NCBI GenBank assembly: GCA_031259215.1
Contig: JAIRLU010000054.1
Span: 1-39,446, forward strand
Reading direction: 5' to 3'
Source of the DNA: Treponema sp.
GTDB lineage: Bacteria > Spirochaetota > Spirochaetia > Treponematales > Breznakiellaceae
DNA: 39,446 nucleotides
Position 1 is the stretch's first letter, and the number at the start of each line of letters is the position of its first letter. The position numbers and the translations under genes were made by a program. A model generated the notes under the pieces. The model was not told the origin of the DNA. It worked only from the letters and a program-made list of their open reading frames with translations, and ran no database searches. Shown here piece after piece: positions 8,779 to 16,618 of the stretch.

Positions 8779-8995
8779 CACGAACCTCACGAACCAGCAC
8801 GAACGGAACAGGGCAACCTGCAGGTCGCTGGGTGTTTCATCTTGAGCGGTTTGTTCAACGGGTAGGGTACGTCAGGTAAAATCACCCCCTTGTCTCAGCA
8901 CAAGTTCGTGCTGTTCGTGGGATGACCGGCCAATTCTTCAAGGGTTCTATCGGCTCTCAAAGGACGACCGGATCGGTTCGTAGGGTTCGTGGTTC
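8779..8995. repeat. Cluster of TTCGTG/CACGAA inverted repeats
   Basis: CACGAACCTCACGAACCAGCACGAAC (8779-8804), with near-complements GTTCGTGCTGTTCGTGG (8904-8920) and GGTTCGTAGGGTTCGTGGTTC (8975-8995). Confidence 0.6.
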
Positions 8996-9100
8996 TTCTT
9001 AACCCTGCTTTTAGGCCAATCAACCTACGAGGGTGTCGAACTCAGGGTATGCTTAAAAGCGCAATGCCTCGGGTTACCTGATAGCCCTGAATAAAAATGC

Positions 9101-9128
9101 TTGACAACCCATGAGCTGATGGTATACT
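9101..9128 (+). promoter_or_regulatory. Sigma70-type promoter of the fdhF operon
   Basis: TTGACA (9101-9106), 16-bp spacer, TATACT (9123-9128). A second TATACT lies at 9135-9140. Confidence 0.6.
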
Positions 9129-9344
9129 AGGTACTATACTATATAGAAATCAATATCTGGTTATGCTATTTTGAGTATGCCTTTGGTGAGCAGATAGAAA
9201 CATAGATACCAAGAGAGGCGTTCACCAAAGTAGAGGCGCAATTACAGACATTCTAGGCCGGGGGATAATTCACGGTAAGCCGGTTTAGGGGTGTATGGTA
9301 ATCCTTATCGTACAGGTGTACGAAAAAAAGAAGGAGGGTACGCT

Positions 9345-11540
9345 ATGGCGAGCACGGACTCAGTACAAGAAATTCAGACGACGTGTTGCTATTGTGGTGC
9401 AGGGTGTCAGCTCTTGTTTACCGTTGATAAAGGAGCAAACAAGATCCTTGATGTTCATCCGGTATGGGGTAGAACCAACGAGGGCACGGCATGTCTTAAA
9501 GGCTGGTATGGCTGGGATTATCTCAATGATCCTCAGATCCTTACCACGCGTATTCGGGAACCGATGATCCGAAAAGGAGGGAAGAAATCGCCCTTGGAAG
9601 TGGTCAGTTGGGACGAAGCTATCAAATTTGTAGCGGATAATCTTCTGCGGATCAAGAAAAAATGGGGTCCGGATGCGTTCCTGGGGGCTGCTTCGGCTCG
9701 GGGACCGGGTAATGAAGCAGGGTATATCACTCAAAAATTTACCCGGGCAGTTATGGGGACCAACAACATCGACCATTGCGCTCGGATCTGCCACGCCGCG
9801 TCGGTGGCCGGTTCCCGGCAGACCATTGGGGAGGGCGCCATGTCCCTCTCTATCCCGGAAATCGAAGATGCGGAAGTCATCTTCAACATTGGGTATAATG
9901 CTGCGGCCTCCCACCCCATTGTGGCTCGCCGGATTGTCAAGGCCAAGGAGAAGGGCTGTTGCATCATCTGTGCAGATCCCCGGATCACCGAAACCGCTCG
10001 GATTGCGGACCTCCACCTCCAACTCAAGGGGGGGACCAACGTAGCCCTCACCAATGGCTTGGCCCATGTGATCATCAGCGAGGATTTGTATGATAAGGAG
10101 TTTGTCAAAGCCCATACCAAGGGATTTGACGAGTTCTGGGAAATTGTTAAGGACTATACCCCTGAAAAAGTAGCCCAGATCACCGGACTTTCCGCGCAAG
10201 ATATTCGTTTCACTGCCCGGAAGTACGCAAGTTCGAAGCACTCGGTGATCCTCTGGGGCATGGGCATCACCCAATTCTCCCAGGGAGTGGAAACCGTTAA
10301 ATGCTGTTGCAGCCTGGCCATGCTTACCGGTAACTTCGGACGCTATGCCTGCGGGACCGGCCCGGTGCGGGGTCAAAACAACGTCCAAGGTGCTTGCGAC
10401 ATGGGGGATCTCCCCGATGTGTACCCGGGTTATCAGAGCGTTACTGATCCGGCGATCCAGGCGAAGTTTGAGAAAGCCTGGGGGGTAAAGCTGGACAACA
10501 AGGTAGGCATTCAGCTTACCCGGGTTCCTGAATTCGTGATACATCAGCCGGATCCCGCAAAACGGATCCATGCCTACTATATCACCGGTGAAGATCCGGC
10601 TCAATCAGACCCGGATTTGGAAGAGATTCGGGAAAGCCTGAATCAGATTGACTTTGTGGTGGTCCAAGATATTTTCTGGAACAAGACCGCAGAACACGCC
10701 GACGCTATCTTGCCTGCCACTGCCTGGGGCGAACACGAGGGGGTGTACACCAGTTCCGATCGGGGCTTCCAGCGGATCCGTAAGATCCTGGAACCGGTGG
10801 GTAACGTCAAGACAGACTGGGAGATCACCTGCCTTATTGCCACTGCCATGGGGTATCCCATGCATTATAACAACACCGAAGAAATCTGGAACGAGATGAT
10901 CGATCTGTGTCCCAAGTTCACCGGCGCTACCTACGAGAAGATTGAGCGCCAGGGCAGTGTCCAATGGCCCTGCTGGGACAAGGGGCCTGAAGATAAGGGA
11001 ACCATGTTCCTCCATAAGGGGGGTAAATTCGCCACCCCCGATGGCATAGGCATCTTGAAAACCTCTCCCTATCACCCGCCCACGGAAGTGGAAAACAACG
11101 AGTTCCCCCTTACCCTCTGTACGGTACGAGAAGTGGGGCATTATTCGGTGCGAACCATGTCAGGGAATTGCCGTATGCTCCGTAACCTGGAAGACGAGCC
11201 GGGCTGGGTGGAAATGTCCCCCACGGATTGCGTCCACTTGGGTGTAAAAGAAGGGGATATTGTCAAAATTCTCTCTAAACGAGGCTATGCCTATACCCGT
11301 TGCAAGCCTACGGAACGGGTCAAAACCGGGGCAGTGTATATGACCTATCAGTGGTGGATTGGAGCCTGTAATGAGCTTACCATATCCTCTCTGGACCCCA
11401 CCAGCCGTACCCCAGAGTACAAGTACTGTGCGTGCCGGATAGAAAAGATCCCAGACCAGAAGTGGGCTGAAGAAGAGGTGGCTCGTCGGTATGCGGATAT
11501 CAGGAAGCGGATGCACATTGTCAAAGGGGTGGTAGCATGA
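9345..11540 (+). CDS. fdhF: Formate dehydrogenase H-type catalytic subunit, Cys variant (HDCR FdhF)
   Basis: N-terminal CCYCGAGC 4Fe-4S motif; NIDHCARICHAASVAGS with Cys (TGC 9789-9791) at the Sec/Cys site; molybdopterin oxidoreductase signature throughout. GGAGGG RBS before ATG 9345. Confidence 0.93.
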   Translation: MASTDSVQEIQTTCCYCGAGCQLLFTVDKGANKILDVHPVWGRTNEGTACLKGWYGWDYLNDPQILTTRIREPMIRKGGKKSPLEVVSWDEAIKFVADNLLRIKKKWGPDAFLGAASARGPGNEAGYITQKFTRAVMGTNNIDHCARICHAASVAGSRQTIGEGAMSLSIPEIEDAEVIFNIGYNAAASHPIVARRIVKAKEKGCCIICADPRITETARIADLHLQLKGGTNVALTNGLAHVIISEDLYDKEFVKAHTKGFDEFWEIVKDYTPEKVAQITGLSAQDIRFTARKYASSKHSVILWGMGITQFSQGVETVKCCCSLAMLTGNFGRYACGTGPVRGQNNVQGACDMGDLPDVYPGYQSVTDPAIQAKFEKAWGVKLDNKVGIQLTRVPEFVIHQPDPAKRIHAYYITGEDPAQSDPDLEEIRESLNQIDFVVVQDIFWNKTAEHADAILPATAWGEHEGVYTSSDRGFQRIRKILEPVGNVKTDWEITCLIATAMGYPMHYNNTEEIWNEMIDLCPKFTGATYEKIERQGSVQWPCWDKGPEDKGTMFLHKGGKFATPDGIGILKTSPYHPPTEVENNEFPLTLCTVREVGHYSVRTMSGNCRMLRNLEDEPGWVEMSPTDCVHLGVKEGDIVKILSKRGYAYTRCKPTERVKTGAVYMTYQWWIGACNELTISSLDPTSRTPEYKYCACRIEKIPDQKWAEEEVARRYADIRKRMHIVKGVVA

Positions 11541-12052
11541 ACTGTTTTATAAAAGCAAATCCGCTCCGGTGTATCGGATGCAGAACCTGTCTGATTAGCT
11601 GTGTCGTTGCCCATGAAGGGAAGCGGATCTTTGAAATAGACCCGGATGGGTATGCCTTTAACCCTAAGCTCTTTATGGTCAAGACCGCCCTGGTGAGCGC
11701 TCCCCTGCATTGTCGGCACTGTGAAAATCCGGCATGTAAAACCTCCTGTACTTCCAATGCCATCAGTATTGTGGACAACGTGGTGCTTATCAATACCAAG
11801 AAATGTATTGGCTGTAAAAACTGTGTGATCGCCTGTCCGTTTGGGGCAGTGGAGATCGTGGAAACCGGTGAGGTACAGACCGATGGCTCTATCAGAAAGG
11901 TGGCAAATAAATGCGATCTGTGTCTGGGGGTCGCAGATTCCCCATCCTGTATCCGAGTTTGTCCCACCGAAGCCCTGACCCTGGTTACGGAAGAGGCGAT
12001 GGAACAGAGTTTAGCGGAAAAACGCCGGAACGCGGTGCAGTATCAGGGGTGA
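11537..12052 (+). CDS. HycB-like multi-[4Fe-4S] electron-transfer subunit
   Basis: CIGCRTCLISC, CRHCENPACKTSC, CIGCKNCVIAC, CDLCLG...CIRVC; ATGA overlap with the fdhF stop. Confidence 0.9.
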   Translation: MNCFIKANPLRCIGCRTCLISCVVAHEGKRIFEIDPDGYAFNPKLFMVKTALVSAPLHCRHCENPACKTSCTSNAISIVDNVVLINTKKCIGCKNCVIACPFGAVEIVETGEVQTDGSIRKVANKCDLCLGVADSPSCIRVCPTEALTLVTEEAMEQSLAEKRRNAVQYQG

Positions 12053-12190
12053 TGAGGGTATAGATAGGCGAACAGATCGGGCGTAAGGCCCCAGGGGCTG
12101 AACTCAGTATCGTTCGTAGTGACGAAACGAGAAGATACAAAAGAACCGATAGGGGTCATTAAAGAGAAGGTTTATACCTTATTCATTGAT

Positions 12191-12322
12191 AGAGTTGTTC
12201 GGAAACCTCAGTTTCCGAACAACTTCCGCTTAAAAAACGATAAAAAATGTGGATTTTATTAAGAAATCCGCATTTTTTGGAGACTTGTTCGATAACCAAC
12301 CGGGTTATCGAACAAGTCCAAT
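12191..12322 (+). repeat. Three-hairpin intergenic repeat, copy 2
   Basis: GTTGTTCGGAAAC/GTTTCCGAACAAC; AAATGTGGATTT/AAATCCGCATTT; ACTTGTTCGATAACC/GGGTTATCGAACAAGT. Confidence 0.9.
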
Positions 12323-12383
12323 GACGAGCAGGTTCATACTTTTGCTTGTACGCCCGTGGATTTAGAGAAACCTGCCATAGGGT

Positions 12384-12707
12384 ATGCCTGAAGGGTATTT
12401 GCGGGATACCAGGGAGATTCAGGGCTTATCCTGGGGTAGAACGGTTCAGGAGCTTCGCTTAGGTATAAAAGCCGGGGAAGCTCCTGTTCCTTCTGTATAT
12501 GAAGGAGATGTTTCCCTTTAACTGGAGCGGGCGGTGGTCAAGGCGATGGAGAAGATGCAGATACAGCATAGCAATCCAGAAGGGAAAGCCTTTATATGTA
12601 GCCGCAGACGAGCCCTCACATGGTTTATGATGATTGAACGTACCGGGGTGAAGCGCTTATTATGCCGTGGGGCAGTGAGGCGGGCCAAAGCACAGGGGAT
12701 AACCTGA
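12384..12707 (+). pseudogene. Unidentified ORF with an internal in-frame TAA (12519-12521)
   Basis: MPEGYLRDTREIQGLSWGRTVQELRLGIKAGEAPVPSVYEGDVSL*LERAVVKAMEKMQIQHSNPEGKAFICSRRRALTWFMMIERTGVKRLLCRGAVRRAKAQGIT; protein-like on both sides of the stop. Confidence 0.45.
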
Positions 12708-12750
12708 GCGGGCCTTTTAAGGCGGGATTATATGTATAGCTATACCCATA

Positions 12751-13080
12751 GTGAAGGGATTATTGATGGAAAGGTGGAACATGAATACCGGAGGGACCTT
12801 TGAACCGCTATTGATACGATGTACGGGGTGTATGCAGAATCCCTGTACCCTATCTTGCGGGAGTAATGCGGTAGTTTATATCCGGGGGGATCTGCTATTG
12901 GAGGCTCATAAATGCAGCGTTTGTGAGCGGTTTCAAGAAGTGGCAGGTACCTGTACTGATGGTATACCTCCCTGTATTACCACATGTCATCATTCGGAAG
13001 ACAAAGTTGTGCTTGAAGTCCTGAGTGGAGCACAGAAACGAATAAAAAATGCGGATCTTTTACCGCTGCTGACCTTGTAA
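12751..13080 (+). CDS. Degenerate/short HycB-like Fe-S protein
   Basis: RCTGCMQNPCTLSCGSNAV ... CSVCERF ... PPCITTC; reduced Cys set relative to the HycB proteins on either side. Confidence 0.6.
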   Translation: MKGLLMERWNMNTGGTFEPLLIRCTGCMQNPCTLSCGSNAVVYIRGDLLLEAHKCSVCERFQEVAGTCTDGIPPCITTCHHSEDKVVLEVLSGAQKRIKNADLLPLLTL

Positions 13081-13192
13081 TGCACTATGTCTTGGACCAA
13101 GGGCTTGTGAGAGAGGAAAGCCCTGTGAAACCCATGGTATCTTTCCGGAACCGTAAAAGATTCCGGATAACCCTTTGAGAAGAGGTATTTTG

Positions 13193-13780
13193 ATGAATGG
13201 AGAGCAATCTTGTTTTGTGTTGGCAGATTTGGAAAAATGCATCGGTTGTAGGGCCTGTGAAGTCGCCTGTTTTGCCGCCCATCAGCCGGGGCAACTAAAA
13301 ACCGTTGGGGCGGTTACCACCCCGGTTATTCCCAATCTGTACCTCACCGTGTCGGAACGGGGCCGTATGCCGGTACAATGTCATCATTGTGAAAATGCGC
13401 CCTGCTTACGTTCTTGTGCAACGGGGGCTATTGAACGCCAGGATGGAACCGTTGTAATCAACCGGAAAAAATGTATTGGTTGCAAGAATTGTGTTATGGC
13501 TTGCCCCTTTGGGGCTATTGCAATTCTGGGGGCTAAGGACATGGAGGGGATACGCGATATTTTTGGCCCTGCCGGTGTACCCCAGGATCAAGGGGTCCTT
13601 CGGTTTGTCCACAAATGCGATCTTTGTACTGGTAAACAGGATGGCCCTGCGTGTGTGGCAATCTGCCCTAATCAGGCATTGCGTTTGGTTGATGCGGCTG
13701 TGGAAGTAAACGACAAAAGAATCAAGGCAACCACGGCGCTGGAAGGCGTATCGGACATCGTAAAACAAGGGAGGCAGTAA
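13193..13780 (+). CDS. HycB-like multi-[4Fe-4S] electron-transfer subunit (second)
   Basis: CIGCRACEVAC, CHHCENAPCLRSC, CIGCKNCVMAC, CDLCTG...CVAIC. Confidence 0.9.
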   Translation: MNGEQSCFVLADLEKCIGCRACEVACFAAHQPGQLKTVGAVTTPVIPNLYLTVSERGRMPVQCHHCENAPCLRSCATGAIERQDGTVVINRKKCIGCKNCVMACPFGAIAILGAKDMEGIRDIFGPAGVPQDQGVLRFVHKCDLCTGKQDGPACVAICPNQALRLVDAAVEVNDKRIKATTALEGVSDIVKQGRQ

Positions 13781-13783
13781 ATC

Positions 13784-15172
13784 ATGGCGGTTATTCAAAT
13801 TGATAAAGATATTTGTACCGGATGCCAGGAATGTAGTAAAGTATGTCCGGTATATGCGATTGAAGGTAATCCGCATGAACCCCAGACCATCGTTACCGAG
13901 CGGTGCGTCATGTGCGGACAATGTGTACAGAAGTGCAAGTCGTATATTTCCCTGATTGACCATGGAGTAACGGTTTATGCTCAAAAACGGCAAGAACGGA
14001 ACCTGCCCGATACGGTAACGGAGCCCTTGTTTGCTGCGTATAATGTGAGTCATGTAGAGGAGGTCATCAAAGCATTGCAGGACCCGAATATATTTACTAT
14101 GGTCCAGGCCGCGCCGGCAGTGCGGGTTGGTATTGCCGAAGACTTTGGCTTGCCCCTGGGTACCTTGGCATCGGGAAAAATGGCCGCAGCCTTACGGCGG
14201 CTTGGGTTTAACAAAGTCTATGATACCAATTTCACCGCGGATTTAACCATTATGGAAGAAGGTACCGAATTAGTGAAGCGGGTTACGGAAAAAGGGGTGC
14301 TTCCCATGTTTACCTCCTGTTGTCCAGGGTGGGTGAAATATATGGAAAATAACCATCCTGAACTGACAAAACACCTTTCTTCCTGTAAGAGTCCCCAGCA
14401 AATGGCCGGTGCGGTTTTTAAGACCTATGGAGCAAAACTCAATGGGGTGGATCCGGCTAAGGTATTTACCGTATCGGTTATGCCCTGTACCTGTAAGGCC
14501 TTTGAATGTGACCGGGAAGAGATGAAGGATAGCGGGTATAAAGACGTGGATGTGGTCATTACCACCCGGGAATTGGCGTATATGATTAAAAAGATGGGTA
14601 TTGAGTTCTCTGCACTCCCCGATGAACCCTTTGACCAGCCTTTAGGGGAATATACCGGTGCCGCTACCATCTTTGGGGTTACCGGCGGGGTTATGGAAGC
14701 GGCCATACGCACCGGATATACCCTTATCACCGGCAAGGAACTGAGTGACCGGGATGTGGATATCCTCCCGGTTCGTAGTACTGAAGGATTCCGTACTGCG
14801 GATATTAAGGCCGGGGATCTAACCTTAAAGGTGGGGGTGCTGACCAATTTAAAGAATATCGATCCGATCATCGAGCAACTACAGAACGGTACGTTGAACT
14901 TGCACTTTGTGGAAGTGATGACCTGTCCAGAAGGTTGCGTGAGCGGTGGTGGACAGCCTAAGCTCTTGGTGGACAGTGATAAACCTGCGGCCTATGAAAA
15001 CCGCCGGAAAGCCACCTTTGACCATGATAAGGCGTTGCCTCTGCGGAAGTCCCATGTCAACCCGGCGATCACCCAAATATATAAGGACTTTTTGGAGAAA
15101 CCCAACGGGAAACTCTCCCACAAGCTCTTACATACCAAGTATAAGGGCGGTTCGGCGAGCCATCACGAATGA
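13784..15172 (+). CDS. hydA2: [FeFe]-hydrogenase, short form (HydA2-like, HDCR)
   Basis: Two 4Fe-4S motifs (CTGCQECSKVC, CVMCGQCVQKC); H-cluster motifs TSCCPGW, MPCTCKAFE, EVMTCPEGC. Confidence 0.92.
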   Translation: MAVIQIDKDICTGCQECSKVCPVYAIEGNPHEPQTIVTERCVMCGQCVQKCKSYISLIDHGVTVYAQKRQERNLPDTVTEPLFAAYNVSHVEEVIKALQDPNIFTMVQAAPAVRVGIAEDFGLPLGTLASGKMAAALRRLGFNKVYDTNFTADLTIMEEGTELVKRVTEKGVLPMFTSCCPGWVKYMENNHPELTKHLSSCKSPQQMAGAVFKTYGAKLNGVDPAKVFTVSVMPCTCKAFECDREEMKDSGYKDVDVVITTRELAYMIKKMGIEFSALPDEPFDQPLGEYTGAATIFGVTGGVMEAAIRTGYTLITGKELSDRDVDILPVRSTEGFRTADIKAGDLTLKVGVLTNLKNIDPIIEQLQNGTLNLHFVEVMTCPEGCVSGGGQPKLLVDSDKPAAYENRRKATFDHDKALPLRKSHVNPAITQIYKDFLEKPNGKLSHKLLHTKYKGGSASHHE

Positions 15173-15179
15173 TTCGGCA

Positions 15180-15218
15180 AGCCTCCTTCTCCTTAGCCGA
15201 GGAAGGGGGCTTATCTTT
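15180..15218 (+). terminator. Probable hairpin terminator after hydA2
   Basis: AGCCTCCTTCTC CTTAGCC GAGGAAGGGGGCTT followed by ATCTTT; lies between hydA2 and mobA. Confidence 0.5.
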
Positions 15219-15253
15219 AAGGGGGGCGAGCGGGACTGGAGTAACCCGGGTGT

Positions 15254-15871
15254 ATGGTAATGGGAAGTGCCTTGATCTTGGCGGGCGGCCGAGGTACCAG
15301 AATAGGATATGACAAAAAAAAGTTGGAATTACGGGGAGAAACCGTAATAGCCAGCCTTATAACAAAGCTACAGCCCCTTTTTAGCGAAGTGTTGGTATCG
15401 AGTAATGAACCTTTTACCCATGATCAGGTAGTCGTTCTCCAGGACGAGCTTGGGGCAGGGCCGCTGGCAGGGATATATCGAGGGCTCACCTATTGCAGGA
15501 GTGCGTATCTCTATGTAGTTGCTTGTGATATGCCGTTTATCTCCCTGGCGTATATACGGTATATGCAGGAAGTGATCCGTAAGAAACAGGTGGACGCCTG
15601 TGTTACCCGTAGGGCAGATGGTTTTTATGAACCCTTTAATGCTTTTTTCAATAAGTCTTGTCTTAAACCGATGTATGAGGCCTTGGTAGGGCATACCTAT
15701 AAGATCAGCACCCTCTTGGATCGCTTGCAGTTGCATATCATTGATGCCTCCAGGCTTAACGGGTTTAATCCGGAAGATATGTTTTTTAATATCAACTATC
15801 AAGAAGATTTGGAACTGGCGAAGAGCAAAGCTCAGAGCTGCTCTCTCGAAAGGGAGGCCTGTTCATACTAA
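15254..15871 (+). CDS. mobA: Molybdenum cofactor guanylyltransferase
   Basis: SALILAGGRGTRIGYDKKKLELRGETVIASL nucleotidyltransferase signature; VVACDMPFIS. Adjacent to a molybdo/tungsto-enzyme operon. Confidence 0.85.
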   Translation: MVMGSALILAGGRGTRIGYDKKKLELRGETVIASLITKLQPLFSEVLVSSNEPFTHDQVVVLQDELGAGPLAGIYRGLTYCRSAYLYVVACDMPFISLAYIRYMQEVIRKKQVDACVTRRADGFYEPFNAFFNKSCLKPMYEALVGHTYKISTLLDRLQLHIIDASRLNGFNPEDMFFNINYQEDLELAKSKAQSCSLEREACSY

Positions 15872-15893
15872 GAAAATATGGTATGCTCAAACC

Positions 15894-16223
15894 ATGAAAA
15901 TATCCCAGGAACAACGGAAAAAAATTATCCGCCTTTTCCCCATACAACGAGGAAATGTCAGAGTCGATAACGACCGTTTCCTTGACGCAATCATCTATAT
16001 CTGTGAGAACGGCTGTACATGGCGCTCCCTCCCCGTATCCTTCGGCCCGTGGCATACTATCTATGTCCGTATCAATCGCTGGGCAAAAAGCGGTGTTCTG
16101 GAACGGGTGTTCCAGGCCTTGCGAGAAGAACACATAACAGACAAATCCATACGCGTGGTTTCCCTGGATTCACGTTCCATAAAAGTACATCCTGACGCTA
16201 CAGGAGCATTAAAAAAAAGGTAG
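15894..16223 (+). mobile_element. Truncated IS5-family transposase (orfA-like)
   Basis: MKISQEQRKKIIRLFPIQRGNVRVDNDRFLDAIIYICENGCTWRSLPVSFGPWHTIYVRINRWAKSGVLERVFQAL...SLDSRSIKVHPDATGALKKR. Ends at an A8 run with no orfB visible. Confidence 0.85.
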
Positions 16224-16338
16224 TGTGCAAAAGATGAGGAGTTCTTGGTAAAGAGCGTGATAAAGTGTGGTCTCTAAAGGAATTATAGTGAGAAGAAACA
16301 GATGAACAACGCCTTTCACCCACTACTGATTTTTTTTA

Positions 16339-16474
16339 TTAGAGTTGTTCGGAAACCTCAGTTTCCGAACAACTTCCGCTTAAAAAACGATAAAAAATAT
16401 GGATTTTATTAAGAAATCTACATTTTTTTGGAGACCTGTTCGATAACCAACCGGGTTATCGAACAGGTCCAGTA
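16339..16474 (+). repeat. Three-hairpin intergenic repeat, copy 3
   Basis: Near-identical to copy 2, with the paired change ACCTG/CAGGT in stem 3. Confidence 0.9.
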
Positions 16475-16618
16475 AAACAAGGGATCATTCCCTGGAAAGG
16501 GAACATTTTTCAAACGCTAGAAATGAACCGGATTTTTTACAAAACCTTGCTCCTGATTAAGAGAGAAACATATCGGGGCAGACCTCCCTGAGGGACTGAT
16601 CCTACCCCCGAAGTGTTC

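Noticed and set aside
9360-10604. 414-aa minus-strand ORF opposite fdhF
   Set aside because: Shadow ORF of the well-supported fdhF coding frame; no recognisable motif.
10605-11141. 178-aa minus-strand ORF opposite fdhF
   Set aside because: Antisense shadow of fdhF; no independent support.
13406-14053. 215-aa minus-strand ORF opposite hycB/hydA2
   Set aside because: Overlaps two strongly supported Fe-S genes; no motif.
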